Assembly: GCA_031385545.1 (NCBI GenBank)
Contig: JANNBN010000145.1
Span: forward strand, 22,265 to 86,264
Source: JANNBN01 sp031385545
GTDB taxonomy: Bacteria; Actinomycetota; Acidimicrobiia; Acidimicrobiales; JANYDT01
DNA: 64,000 nt
Reading direction: 5' to 3'
The number at the start of each line of letters is the position of its first letter. Position 1 is the first letter of the stretch. Below are positions 50,942-59,823 of this stretch, in pieces. The notes below the pieces were generated by a model. That model was not told the DNA's origin, searched no databases, and was given only the letters and a program-made list of their open reading frames with translations. Both the position numbers and the translations under genes were made by a program.

Positions 50942-52255
50942 TCAAACGGTAGCTGGTCCGGGGTGTGTCGCACCCAACACGCCCACCCCAGTTGCGCAAT
51001 CCTCGGGTTCGCGGTTGACCGGCGGAACGGTCAGCGCAGCGCGGACCCATAACACCGACATCCAGAACGTGACAGCCCCGATGATGTGGACGAACACCAA
51101 TCCGGCCGGAACCTGGTTGAACCACTGCACGTATCCGATCGAACCCTGCACCACAACGACGAACAGCAGCAACTGCACACGACGGCGCAAGTCGGTTGTC
51201 ACAGCAGAGGTGGCCACCGAACTCGCACTCGTCGGACTCCTCCAGGCGCACCACGCCAGCGCCACGGCGCACGCCAGGGCCGCCCATGCCGCAAGCGAAT
51301 GAACCCTGGCCACCGAGATCATCGCGAACCCCAGCCGTTCAGCAGCGTCGTCGCCCGCATGCGGCCCGGACCCGGTCACGATCGTCCCAAGGAACAATGT
51401 GAGCAGCGCGAAACCAGTCAGGGCCCGACCCAGCCACCGTTCGACCTCGCCGAACGCGGGTCTGCGGGTGCGTCCCCACAACCCAGGGGTCGGTGCTGCT
51501 TCAGCGCTGCGATGAAGCAGCACCAGGCCCGCTGCGAGCGCAGCGATGGCGAGCAGGAAATGCGACAGCACCCACGTCGGGGGCAGCGCCTTCTTGACCA
51601 TCAGCCCACCGAGAACCGCGTTGCCCATGATGGCCACCACCACGACGAGCGCAGGACGGACAAGATCTCGGCGGTACGGGACTCGGACAACCGTGGCCAA
51701 CACGCCAACGCCAGCGGCGAAGACGCAGAGCCCGGTCACGATGCGATTGCCGAACTCGATGAGCCCGTGCGCGTCTGACAACTCGGGGGTGACGCTTCCG
51801 TTGTTGCACGTCGGCCAGTCGACGCAGCCGAGACCGCTGCCGGTGAGACGCACCGCAGCACCCGTGAGGATGATGAACCCGAGCAGCCCTGCGCTGACAA
51901 AAGCGATACGCCGCAGGGTTGACGGCGTGACACGTACCCAGCGTCCGAGCACAATGACCGCAACCACCATGACCGCCAGTGTGTTGACTGCAGACACGCC
52001 GTAGCGAAGAACCGCCACCGATTGCTTCGCCGCACCCTGAGCCGCCGCGGTGCCAACCACCACCGCAACACCCCCACCGATTGCCGTCCGCGTGCGACCC
52101 GAGGACCATCGGACCACGCTTCGGATTATCGCGACCGATCGCCCGTTGGCCGCCGTGGGATCACTGCAATCAAGTTGTTCGGCCCGTTCGCGCCACGACG
52201 CAAACGGGCGACGTGAACTCGTGGTGGGCGCTGCCACCTCAGCCACCTCAGTCAC
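50942..52255 (-). CDS. ctaA: Heme A synthase (COX15/CtaA family)
   Basis: This membrane enzyme oxidises the C8 methyl of heme O to make heme A for cytochrome oxidase. The core has about eight membrane segments. It shows the cysteine pair of Gram-positive CtaA proteins in LTGSGLGCVDWPTC, and the heme-ligand histidines in DAHGLIEFGNRIVTG, WVLSHFLLA, ARVHSLAAW and FVHIIGAVTFW. The start is uncertain: the GTG at 52255 overlaps the upstream gene by 8 bp (a coupling sign) but adds about 110 residues before the usual first segment. A shorter start inside, for example near residue 95 (MVVAVIVLGRW), is also possible. Confidence 0.9.
   Translation of the reverse strand: MTEVAEVAAPTTSSRRPFASWRERAEQLDCSDPTAANGRSVAIIRSVVRWSSGRTRTAIGGGVAVVVGTAAAQGAAKQSVAVLRYGVSAVNTLAVMVVAVIVLGRWVRVTPSTLRRIAFVSAGLLGFIILTGAAVRLTGSGLGCVDWPTCNNGSVTPELSDAHGLIEFGNRIVTGLCVFAAGVGVLATVVRVPYRRDLVRPALVVVVAIMGNAVLGGLMVKKALPPTWVLSHFLLAIAALAAGLVLLHRSAEAAPTPGLWGRTRRPAFGEVERWLGRALTGFALLTLFLGTIVTGSGPHAGDDAAERLGFAMISVARVHSLAAWAALACAVALAWCAWRSPTSASSVATSAVTTDLRRRVQLLLFVVVVQGSIGYVQWFNQVPAGLVFVHIIGAVTFWMSVLWVRAALTVPPVNREPEDCATGVGVLGATHPGPATV
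50946..50951 (-). promoter_or_regulatory. -10-like box TACCGT for the DUF3499 gene
   Basis: TACCGT on the minus strand lies 6 bp before the ATG at 50939 and overlaps the very end of ctaA, suggesting a separate leaderless transcript. Confidence 0.45.
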
Positions 52256-52865
52256 CCCAGTGACGCTGCTCCAGGAACGGATCGCCGTACATGTTGTACC
52301 CGTTGCGTTCCCAGAACCCGGCCTTGTCCTGGGTCATCAGCTCGATGCCGCGGATCCACTTGGCCGACTTCCACAGGTACAGATGTGGGACCAGTGAGCG
52401 GAGCGGAAACCCGTGCTCACCCTCGAGCGGCTCGCCCTCGTAGCTGTACGCAAGCAGCGCCACCCGTGGCGCGATGACATCGGCCAGCGGCAGGTTTGTC
52501 GTGTAGCCGAACTCGCAATGGAACATCACGTGCGTGGCGTCGGGGGATGGTCCGGCCTCGTCGATGAGATCGGCCAGCGAGCAGCCGGTCCAGACGGTGT
52601 CGAACTTGGACCACTTCGTGACGCAGTGGATGTCGGTGGTGATGTTGACGGCAGGGCGGGCGAGCACGTCGGCCCACGACAGCGTGAGCGGTTTGGCGAC
52701 CGCACCCCCGACGGCGAGCGACCAGTCGGACAGGTCGCCGTAGTCGGGTACGTCACCCACGTGCAAGACCGGGAACCGGTCGGTGAAGTACTGCCCCGGA
52801 GGGAGGCGCGCCGGGTCGATGCCCCGGGCCTCGAGGTCCTTGCGATTGCGGTCGAAGAAGCTCAC
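52248..52865 (-). CDS. Sulfite oxidase-like molybdopterin protein
   Basis: This is a 205-residue protein with the oxidoreductase molybdopterin-binding fold of sulfite oxidase and YuiH-type enzymes. The molybdenum-ligand cysteine is in NITTDIHCVTKWSKFDTVWT, with later DATHVMFHCEFGYTTNLPLA and GFPLRSLVPHLYLWKSAKWI, RGIELM typical of the family. There is no Tat or Sec signal, so this version is cytoplasmic. The substrate is unknown. The GTG start lies at 52865, and the 3' end overlaps the ctaA start by 8 bp, so the two are co-translated. Confidence 0.9.
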   Translation of the reverse strand: MSFFDRNRKDLEARGIDPARLPPGQYFTDRFPVLHVGDVPDYGDLSDWSLAVGGAVAKPLTLSWADVLARPAVNITTDIHCVTKWSKFDTVWTGCSLADLIDEAGPSPDATHVMFHCEFGYTTNLPLADVIAPRVALLAYSYEGEPLEGEHGFPLRSLVPHLYLWKSAKWIRGIELMTQDKAGFWERNGYNMYGDPFLEQRHWGD

Positions 52866-52958
52866 GGTCTCAGTTTCTCACGGGTGTTCTAGGATGCATC
52901 ACCGGCCGTTCAGCCGGGACTCACCCGGGCTCTCGCAGCGGCAAGTGGAGTCCCGAAG

Positions 52959-54008
52959 ATGAACCTCGACACCGTCCGCATCGGCCTCACGTTCGACGAC
53001 GTCCTTATCGTGCCCGCCCGGTCAGCCATCCGCAGCCGCGGCGACGTATCGATGCGCACACAGCTCACTCGAAACCTCATCATCGACATCCCGGTGACTG
53101 CAGCCAACATGGACACCGTGTGCGAATGGGAGATGGCCGTGGCCATCGGGGGGCTCGGGGGCATCGGCATGATCCACCGGTTCTTCACCGTCGAACAGCA
53201 GGCTGCCCAGATCCGCAAGGTGAAGGGCGAGGGACTGCTGGTCGGCGCGGCAGTCGGAACCGACCACGATGCGGCCACCCGGGCCAAGGCGTGTATCGAT
53301 GCGGGCGTCGATGTCTTGGTGCTGGACATCGCTCACGGGCACTCCGACCACGCCATCGACACGGTCCAGTTGCTGAAGAAGGAATTTCCTGGAATCGATG
53401 TAATCGCAGGCAACGTGGCAACCAGGGTAGGGGCCGAAGATCTCATCCGGGCCGGAGCAGACGGTATCAAGGTCGGTGTCGGCCCCGGCGGCGTGTGCAC
53501 GACGCGCATCGTTGCGGGCGTCGGGGTACCGCAGCTCACGGCAATCAACGACTGCGCCGGTCTTGACGTTCCCATCATCGGAGACGGCGGCATCCGCACC
53601 TCGGGCGACATCGCCAAAGCCTTGGCCGCAGGGGCCAACAGCGTGATGATCGGGTCCATGTTCGCCGGCACGAAGGAAAGCCCGGGCGAGGTCGAGCAGT
53701 CCCCGCACGGGTTGGTGAAGCGTGTTCGCGGCATGGCCTCGTTCGAAGCGCTCGAACGCCGCGCGCAGCGGCAGGGGACGGAACTGGACGAGGAGTACCT
53801 CGAACAGCGCGCTCCGGAAGGTGTCGAAGGCACCGTGCCGTACAAGGGCAGTGTGGTGCAACTCGTCAACAAACTGATGGCCGGGGTGCGGTCGTCCATG
53901 AGTTATGTCAACGCCACCACCATCGACGAGTTCCAGGCCAACGCCGAGTTCATCCGCATCACCAACGCCGGCCTGACCGAGAGCCACCCCCACGCCACAC
54001 TGCGGTAG
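52959..54008 (+). CDS. IMP dehydrogenase-like protein without CBS domains
   Basis: This is a 349-residue TIM-barrel enzyme of the IMPDH/GMP reductase family. The CBS pair found in most IMPDHs (about 490 residues) is absent. The catalytic cysteine is C180 in GVGPGGVCTTRIVAGVGVPQ. The flap region reads EQRAPEGVEGTVPYKGSVVQ, close to IMPDH ('KLVPEGIEGRVPYKG'), and the end FIRITNAGLTESHPH is IMPDH-like rather than GMP-reductase-like. It probably makes XMP from IMP with NAD, but GMP reductase activity cannot be excluded. If a full-length guaB exists elsewhere, this copy may have a special role. It is followed by a hairpin. Confidence 0.85.
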   Translation: MNLDTVRIGLTFDDVLIVPARSAIRSRGDVSMRTQLTRNLIIDIPVTAANMDTVCEWEMAVAIGGLGGIGMIHRFFTVEQQAAQIRKVKGEGLLVGAAVGTDHDAATRAKACIDAGVDVLVLDIAHGHSDHAIDTVQLLKKEFPGIDVIAGNVATRVGAEDLIRAGADGIKVGVGPGGVCTTRIVAGVGVPQLTAINDCAGLDVPIIGDGGIRTSGDIAKALAAGANSVMIGSMFAGTKESPGEVEQSPHGLVKRVRGMASFEALERRAQRQGTELDEEYLEQRAPEGVEGTVPYKGSVVQLVNKLMAGVRSSMSYVNATTIDEFQANAEFIRITNAGLTESHPHATLR

Positions 54009-54043
54009 CGGCGCCGCGAGAGAGGTTCCCCCCAGTGCTGGGA

Positions 54044-54080
54044 GCAATCCACCTCGCAGTTCGAGTCCGAGGTGGATTGC
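54044..54080 (+). terminator. Hairpin after the IMPDH-like gene
   Basis: GCAATCCACCTCG (54044-54056) and CGAGGTGGATTGC (54068-54080) form a perfect 13 bp stem with an 11 bp loop, starting 36 bp after the stop codon. There is no U-tract. The position before mscR suggests transcription termination or RNA 3'-end protection. Confidence 0.6.
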
Positions 54081-54171
54081 CGCACCTAGGCACGCCGATT
54101 GCGCCGTGTACGGTCGGGAGCGGTCCGCAGGCCGCACCGACCGTGCACACGCACACCAGGGAGAAATTCAG

Positions 54172-55257
54172 ATGCCACAGCAGGTTCGAGGAGTCGTCGC
54201 CAAAGCGAAGGGACAACCGGTCAGCATCGAGACGATCATCGTGCCGGACCCAGGTCCGGGCGAAGCGGTGGTCAAAATTGCGGCTTGCGGCGTGTGCCAC
54301 ACCGACCTGCATTACCGCGAGGGCGGCATCAACGACGAGTTCCCGTTCCTGCTGGGACATGAAGCGGCAGGTTTCGTCGAGTCGGTCGGCCCGGGCGTGA
54401 CCGAGGTTGCACCGGGCGACTACGTCATCCTCAACTGGCGCGCAGTCTGCGGGCAATGCCGCAGTTGCCGACGCGGCCGCCCGTGGTATTGCTTCAACAC
54501 TCATAACGCGACGCAGAAGATGACGCTGGAAGACGGCACCGTGCTCTCCCCCGCACTCGGCATCGGAGCGTTCATCGAGAAGACACTCGTTGCTGCAGGT
54601 CAGTGCACCAAGATCGATCCAGCCGCATCGCCAACCGCCGCTGGTCTGCTCGGCTGCGGAGTGATGGCTGGGCTGGGCGCAGCGATGAACACCGCCAACA
54701 TCAGCCGCGGTGACACAGTTGCAGTGTTCGGCTGCGGTGGCGTTGGCAACGCTGCAATTGCGGGTGCCCGTCTCGCGGGAGCGGCCACCATCGTTGCGGT
54801 CGACTTGGACGAGCGCAAGCTCGCCATCGCCAAAGAATTCGGCGCAACCCACACCGTCAACGCGTCGACGGAAAATGTGGTCGAAGCGGTCAAGGCCGCG
54901 ACGGGTGGCAACGGCGCCGATGTCTGCATCGAAGCCGTCGGCAATCCAGCCGTTTATAAGCAGGCATTCGAAGCCCGCGATCTTGCCGGAACAGTCGTGT
55001 TGGTCGGCGTACCCAATCCGAGCCACACGTTGGAACTGCCGTTCATCGAGGTGTTCGGCCGCGGTGGATCCTTGAAATCGTCGTGGTACGGCGATTGTCT
55101 TCCGTCACGAGACTTTCCGATGCTCATAGACCTGTATCTCCAGGGTCGGCTCGACCTCGACCGGTTCGTGTCCGAGACAATCTCGATCAATGATGTCGAG
55201 GAGGCGTTCCACAAGATGGAACGTGGCGAAGTTCTCCGCAGCGTCGTGGTGATGTGA
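54172..55257 (+). CDS. mscR: S-(hydroxymethyl)mycothiol dehydrogenase (formaldehyde detoxification)
   Basis: This zinc- and NAD-dependent enzyme oxidises the adduct of formaldehyde with mycothiol. The 361-residue medium-chain dehydrogenase is very similar to the mycobacterial enzyme: VPDPGPGEAVVKIAACGVCH (catalytic zinc cysteine), LHYREGGINDEFPFLLGHEA, ILNWRAVCGQCRSCRRGRP (structural zinc cysteines), VFGCGGVGNAAIAGA (NAD fold) and GGSLKSSWYGDCLPSRDFPM. The ATG at 54172 follows a GGGAGA ribosome-binding site. It overlaps the next gene by GTGA. It implies that the cell makes mycothiol. Confidence 0.95.
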   Translation: MPQQVRGVVAKAKGQPVSIETIIVPDPGPGEAVVKIAACGVCHTDLHYREGGINDEFPFLLGHEAAGFVESVGPGVTEVAPGDYVILNWRAVCGQCRSCRRGRPWYCFNTHNATQKMTLEDGTVLSPALGIGAFIEKTLVAAGQCTKIDPAASPTAAGLLGCGVMAGLGAAMNTANISRGDTVAVFGCGGVGNAAIAGARLAGAATIVAVDLDERKLAIAKEFGATHTVNASTENVVEAVKAATGGNGADVCIEAVGNPAVYKQAFEARDLAGTVVLVGVPNPSHTLELPFIEVFGRGGSLKSSWYGDCLPSRDFPMLIDLYLQGRLDLDRFVSETISINDVEEAFHKMERGEVLRSVVVM

Positions 55258-55916
55258 ACACCACTATGCCAGCAGATAATACGTCAACATACGGTCCTGG
55301 AATTGAGCTCGTCACCACCGAAGGTATCTTCTCGCTCGACGGAGACGACTTCGAGGTCACCAACAACGTCTGGATCATCGGCAACGACACCGAAGTCATC
55401 GTGTTCGATGCCGCTCACGATGCGTCTCGCATCTACAGCGCAGTCAACGGCCGAGCGGTCCGCAGCATCGTGTGCACACACGGGCACAACGATCACATCA
55501 ACGCTGCTGCCGCGTTGGCCGAGATGACCGACGCTCCGATCGTCCTTCATCCCGCCGACCGTATGCTGTGGGACGTGGTCTACCCGGGCGTCAGTCCTGA
55601 CCGTGATCTCGTACCCGGTTCGACGATCGAGGTCGCAGGGCACCGGCTCGGTGTCCTGCACACGCCCGGCCATTCGCCCGGCTGCTGTTGTTTCTACATA
55701 GAGGCAACGGGCCGGCTTCTTTCGGGCGACACCTTGTTCTGCGGTGGTCCCGGCGCAACCGGGCGCAGCCACAGCGACTTCCCCACCATCGTGCGGTCCA
55801 TCGCCAATACGCTGCTCACCCTGCCTGACCACACAGTCATTCACACCGGTCACGGCGACTCCACCACCATCGGTGCCGAACGCGCCGGAGTCGAAGCGGC
55901 CCTCGCCGAGCTGTAG
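55254..55916 (+). CDS. MBL-fold metallo-hydrolase paired with mscR
   Basis: This is a 220-residue metallo-beta-lactamase-fold hydrolase. The metal motif is VCTHGHNDHINAAAALAEM (H-x-H-x-D-H), with later histidines in LHTPGHSPGCCCFY and VIHTGHGDSTTIG and an aspartate in LLSGDTLFCGG. The same pair (formaldehyde dehydrogenase plus MBL protein) is conserved in mycobacteria (Rv2259-Rv2260), so it probably hydrolyses the mycothiol thioester released by MscR, much as glyoxalase II proteins do. That reaction is inferred. The GTG start overlaps the mscR stop by 4 bp, showing translational coupling. Confidence 0.9.
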   Translation: MNTTMPADNTSTYGPGIELVTTEGIFSLDGDDFEVTNNVWIIGNDTEVIVFDAAHDASRIYSAVNGRAVRSIVCTHGHNDHINAAAALAEMTDAPIVLHPADRMLWDVVYPGVSPDRDLVPGSTIEVAGHRLGVLHTPGHSPGCCCFYIEATGRLLSGDTLFCGGPGATGRSHSDFPTIVRSIANTLLTLPDHTVIHTGHGDSTTIGAERAGVEAALAEL

Positions 55917-55956
55917 ACAAGGGCCCAAAGAGGCAGCGATACAGCAGAAGCTCGGA

Positions 55957-56721
55957 TCAGTTGATCGGTGGGGCAAGACCCAGGTCTGCTCGCAACGCGC
56001 CCGTGAGCTGGTCGATCTGCGGATTGTGATCAAGCGTGTCGAGCGTTCTGAGCGCGGTACGGGCTGCATCGTCGTCGCCGAAATCGCGCGCTGCCATCAC
56101 GGCACGGAATGCGTATGCGTCCGCGTACGTCGGGTCCCTCTTTACCGCTTCGTCGATGCGACGTTTCGCAGCGGTCAGCAACGCAGTGCGCTGTTCACCT
56201 TCGGCGGCCTGTGCATAGATGCGCAACTGCCAGCCTCCGTAGGCCCACGCCGACACGACCTCGGGGTTGAGTTTGGTGACCTGGTCGTAAGCCTCGATTG
56301 AACCGAGGGGGTCGGAGGAGGTGAGCTCCTGTGCTCGCTGCATCAGCTCGGTGATCTTCTCTGTGCGTGGATCTTGTGCCGCGTTGCCGGTGATCGTGTC
56401 ACCGGCCTTGCGTTCACCGAGCGAAGCTGCGATGAGGAACCCGCAGCCGACGGCGAAGACCGTTGCAACGCTGAAGAACGCGACCGTCCGCCGACGCAAG
56501 CGCGCTTGGCGTGCGTCAGTCAGTTCATCGCGGCGAAGCTGCTCCTGGTCGCCCTCGATGCGTCGCTGTACATCGGCCAAACGCCCCTGATAGTCAGCGC
56601 GCAGAGCAAGTAGATCAGCTTCGCCGAGGTCGCCGGCTGCGTGCTCCAGGTCGAGATCGTCGAGCGACCGGAGGAGGAAATCGCGTTCGGCGGCAAGGCC
56701 GACATGCTGCAGTTCGCTCAT
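55957..56721 (-). CDS. ccmI: CcmI-like TPR protein of cytochrome c maturation
   Basis: This is the last gene of the ccm operon. The 254-residue protein starts with a CcmI-type cytoplasmic helix region (ERDFLLRSLDDLDLEHAAGD, LGEADLLALRADYQGRLADV), followed by one membrane segment at about 80-100 (TVAFFSVATVFAVGCGFLIA) and a periplasm-side TPR-like domain (about 125-245: QELTSSDPLGSIEAYDQVTK, then RRIDEAVKRDPTYADAYAFR). CcmI recruits apocytochrome c for heme attachment. Compared with proteobacterial CcmI it has a different membrane topology and is short. Its start overlaps ccmH by ATGA. Confidence 0.82.
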   Translation of the reverse strand: MSELQHVGLAAERDFLLRSLDDLDLEHAAGDLGEADLLALRADYQGRLADVQRRIEGDQEQLRRDELTDARQARLRRRTVAFFSVATVFAVGCGFLIAASLGERKAGDTITGNAAQDPRTEKITELMQRAQELTSSDPLGSIEAYDQVTKLNPEVVSAWAYGGWQLRIYAQAAEGEQRTALLTAAKRRIDEAVKRDPTYADAYAFRAVMAARDFGDDDAARTALRTLDTLDHNPQIDQLTGALRADLGLAPPIN

Positions 56722-57173
56722 CGGACCGCTGCCTCTCGTGCCCGGGCGACGGCGGCAAGATCACCGGCATCGGCCTGTCGGCGCCCACTACGGCTCCACC
56801 GGCGCAGTGCCTGTGCCAGGCCCGCAAAGGCGAGGATGAGGAACGCGATCGGGGCGACCCACACAACAGCACCTGCGCCGGTAGCAGGCGGGTTGGTCAG
56901 CAGTCCATCCCCGTATTTGGCAGAGATGTAGGCCATGACCTGCGGGTCAGAGCGGCCCAAGTCTACCTGACGGCGGATCTCGTCGTGGATGGCGAGGGCC
57001 AACCCAGTACGTGACTGGGAGACGGAGAGTCCCTGGCATGTTGGGCACTTGACCCGACTGGCAATGGCGGCGGTGCGTTGGGCCGGGGTTTCCGGCGAAG
57101 ACCGGCGGGACCCAACCGCAAGCGCCATCAGGGCCAGCACCGCAAGTACTACGAGCGGGACCCACCGTTTCAT
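56718..57173 (-). CDS. ccmH: Cytochrome c-type biogenesis thiol protein CcmH
   Basis: This membrane-anchored thiol oxidoreductase helps keep the heme-binding cysteines of apocytochrome c reduced. The 151-residue product has an N-terminal anchor (WVPLVVLAVLALMALAVG), the redox motif in IASRVKCPTCQGLSVSQSRT and the following AIHDEIRRQVDLGRSDPQVM, AYISAKYGDGLLTNPP, then a second membrane segment (VVWVAPIAFLILAFAGLAQA). This is the standard CcmH layout. It overlaps ccmI and ccmG by 4 bp at each end. Confidence 0.95.
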   Translation of the reverse strand: MKRWVPLVVLAVLALMALAVGSRRSSPETPAQRTAAIASRVKCPTCQGLSVSQSRTGLALAIHDEIRRQVDLGRSDPQVMAYISAKYGDGLLTNPPATGAGAVVWVAPIAFLILAFAGLAQALRRWSRSGRRQADAGDLAAVARAREAAVR

Positions 57174-57826
57174 TGACCAGAACCCGTGGAGGGAACAGCG
57201 CTGGCAGGGCTGCTGAACTCGTCCAGCGTTTCTTGCAATCGGGTTTCGCTCAGCCCACCTTTGAACCACACCGCAACCTGTCCGTTCGGCGCAATGAGAT
57301 ACGACTCAGGTAGGCCGGTGATTCCGTAGTCAACCACGGCACGGGTGTTGTCCAGAACGGGCCAGCTGCCACCGTTCTCGGCGAAGAACGAACGAACGTT
57401 CTCGACCGTGTCTTCGTTAATGACGCTCAGCACGTCGACATCGGGATTCGCCTTCGAAAACGCGACGATCTCGGGGTGTTCTCGCAGACACGGAGGACAC
57501 CACGTTGCGAAAAAGTTCACCAAGGTCCAGTGCCCCTGATACGACGAGAGCTGGAACCGCTTACCGGTCAATATATCTTCGCCAGTGATCTCAGGAGCGA
57601 CCTTCCCAACAAGGGGCGACACCGTGCTGCGCTCGGCCGCCGTCTGACGCGTCGCCAGCACACCGACCAGCACGAGGGTGACCAGACCGATTCCGAGTGC
57701 GACAATGCGTGGACCGCGCCAAGATGAGCCAGCAGCGCCGGGCCGGGGAGCCGATTGCCCGTCCAGCGACAACTGCTGTTCGGTCGGCACACCTGTGGGA
57801 ACTGTCGGTTCAGGGGACTCAGTCAT
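57170..57826 (-). CDS. ccmG: Thioredoxin-like CcmG/DsbE protein
   Basis: This is a membrane-anchored thioredoxin that supplies reducing power for heme attachment to cytochrome c. The 218 residues comprise a disordered N-terminus (1-37), one membrane segment (about 40-58: IVALGIGLVTLVLVGVLATR) and an external thioredoxin domain with the redox centre FFATWCPPCLREHPEIVAFS (near residue 110) and the cis-proline loop YGITGLPESYLIAPNGQVAV. Ends overlap ccmH and ccmF by 4 bp, as expected for tight coupling. Confidence 0.95.
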   Translation of the reverse strand: MTESPEPTVPTGVPTEQQLSLDGQSAPRPGAAGSSWRGPRIVALGIGLVTLVLVGVLATRQTAAERSTVSPLVGKVAPEITGEDILTGKRFQLSSYQGHWTLVNFFATWCPPCLREHPEIVAFSKANPDVDVLSVINEDTVENVRSFFAENGGSWPVLDNTRAVVDYGITGLPESYLIAPNGQVAVWFKGGLSETRLQETLDEFSSPASAVPSTGSGQ

Positions 57827-59814
57827 GGGGCAACTACCAGGCGGAGCTGATCTTCATCGGCCTTGGACATCGCCGACGCAGGTGCAACGGCCCGGCGCCG
57901 ACGCCCTGGCACGATGCTCAGCATGGTTCCAAGTGCCATGACGAACCCGCCGACCCACAACCACAACACCATCGGCTCGATCTTCACTTCGATCACCGCT
58001 TCGGGACGGGTCTTGTCCGGCAGGCGGACGATGCGGAAGTACAGGTCCTTCGTGAGGCCCGTGTGCACGGAAGGCGTCAGGATGGGTTGCCCGCTCTCCA
58101 GGAACTTGGTCATCGCAGGCGCATCGATGCGCCCCCCGTCGGTCTGCACCCGCACCCGGGTGATCTCCCGATCACTGCGCCGCTCGATCGGTGCCACATC
58201 GATGAACTTGATCGTATGTGAGCCTACTGTTCCGGACTGCCCCGGGGTGAGCACCAGTTGCTCGGTTCGCGTGTAGGCGCCCCCGGCTGCGATTGCGACC
58301 GCACACAGCACCACACCGATGTGCACGACCATGCCGCCGTTGGCCCGTCCGACGAGACCCGAAAGCATCGACCGCCCGGCACGCCGCGCCGCCCGAATTG
58401 CGAGCAGAAGCTGACGCACGGCTGCGCCTCCGGCGAGCGCCGCGAGCGCGAACGTCAGCAGCGGGTACAAACCCCGCAACCCGCCAACCACACAGGCGAC
58501 CAGTGTCACCGTGGCTGCAGTCACGGGCCACAACAGGCGCGTGCGCAGCAGTTCGCCCGAAGCTTTCCGCCACGGCAACACCGGCGCTACCGCCATAAGG
58601 AACAGCAGCGTGACCCCGATCGGCCGCGACATGCGATTGAAATACGGTGCACCGACGCTGAGTTGGTCGCCGTTCCATACTTCGATGAGCAGCGGGAACA
58701 CGGTGCCCAGCAGCACGACGAAGGCAAACGCTCCGAACAGGATGTTGTTCGCAAGGAAGGCACCTTCGCGAGACAGTGGTGAGTCGATGGCGCCAGGCGA
58801 CCGCAGCCGGTCCCCGCGCCAACCGATCAGACCCACCGTCAGAAGCACCACCACCGTGAAAAGCCCAAGTAGCCACGCACCGATGGTGGAGTTCGAGAAC
58901 GCGTGAACCGACTGCACAACACCCGACCGGGTGAGGAACGTGCCAAGGATGGTGAGCGAGAACGTGGCACAGACCAGGGACAGATTCCACACGCGCAACA
59001 TGCCACGTCGTTCTTGCACCAACACGGAATGGATGTACGCCGTACCTGTCAACCACGGGAGGAGGGAAGCATTCTCAACCGGGTCCCAGCCCCAGTATCC
59101 ACCCCAGCCCAACACCTCGTAGCTCCACCAGCCGCCGAGCACGATGCCAAGCGTGAGGCACCCCCACGCGATCAGTGTCCAACGGCGGGTCTCGAGCAGC
59201 CAGCCTTCACCTACCCTGCCGGTGATCAGCGCGCTGATGGCGAACGCGAACGGGACCGTGAAGCCGACGTATCCGAAATACAGCAACGGGGGGTGGAACG
59301 CCATCAGGATGTGGTTCTGCAACAGCGGGTTAGGGCCACGGCCTTGTGCCGGTGGAAACTCCAGCACCCGGAATGGGTTCGCCGGGCCGATCATCACGCC
59401 GAAGAAGAACACGCACACGCCCAGCATCACGGCAAGCGCCCACGAGACCAGCGGATCGTCGAGCTGGTCGCGGAAGTGACGCCACACCACAGCCAGGTAC
59501 ATCGCGAGGACGAAACCCCACAGCAGAATCGACCCTTCGAGCGCCGCCCACATACCCGAGATGGTGAACAACAGCGGGGTGGTCGTGGAGTTGTTCTTCT
59601 GCACGTACTCCAACGAGAAGTCGTGCCGGATGAGTGCAACTTGCATGGCCCCCACCGCGAGCACCGAACCAACAAGGACGTACGGCATGAATCGCGTTGC
59701 CATGCGCCGGGCACCTGGATTGCCGCGGACGGCGCCGTAGACCAGCAGGCCGCACGCGCACAGCGAGCCGACGAAGGCCATGATGACGCCGAAGGCGCCG
59801 AGACGGGCAGTCAT
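57823..59814 (-). CDS. ccmF: Heme lyase subunit CcmF
   Basis: This large membrane component of System I ligates heme from CcmE to apocytochrome c. The 663-residue product has about 14-15 membrane segments. The tryptophan-rich heme-handling (WWD) motif reads VLGWGGYWGWDPVENASLLP, with the conserved histidine regions in ILMAFHPPLLYFGYVGF and YIHSVLVQERRGMLRVWNLS. The family segment LGTFLTRSGVVQSVHAFSNS is also present. It follows ccmE by 9 bp and overlaps ccmG by 4 bp. Confidence 0.97.
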   Translation of the reverse strand: MTARLGAFGVIMAFVGSLCACGLLVYGAVRGNPGARRMATRFMPYVLVGSVLAVGAMQVALIRHDFSLEYVQKNNSTTTPLLFTISGMWAALEGSILLWGFVLAMYLAVVWRHFRDQLDDPLVSWALAVMLGVCVFFFGVMIGPANPFRVLEFPPAQGRGPNPLLQNHILMAFHPPLLYFGYVGFTVPFAFAISALITGRVGEGWLLETRRWTLIAWGCLTLGIVLGGWWSYEVLGWGGYWGWDPVENASLLPWLTGTAYIHSVLVQERRGMLRVWNLSLVCATFSLTILGTFLTRSGVVQSVHAFSNSTIGAWLLGLFTVVVLLTVGLIGWRGDRLRSPGAIDSPLSREGAFLANNILFGAFAFVVLLGTVFPLLIEVWNGDQLSVGAPYFNRMSRPIGVTLLFLMAVAPVLPWRKASGELLRTRLLWPVTAATVTLVACVVGGLRGLYPLLTFALAALAGGAAVRQLLLAIRAARRAGRSMLSGLVGRANGGMVVHIGVVLCAVAIAAGGAYTRTEQLVLTPGQSGTVGSHTIKFIDVAPIERRSDREITRVRVQTDGGRIDAPAMTKFLESGQPILTPSVHTGLTKDLYFRIVRLPDKTRPEAVIEVKIEPMVLWLWVGGFVMALGTMLSIVPGRRRRAVAPASAMSKADEDQLRLVVAP

Positions 59815-59823
59815 GAAACGCGC

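Noticed and set aside
52959..54008. GMP reductase (guaC) assignment
   Set aside because: The flap (PEGVEGTVPYKG) and C-terminus (RITNAGLTESHPH) are IMPDH-like, so a specific guaC label is not supported.
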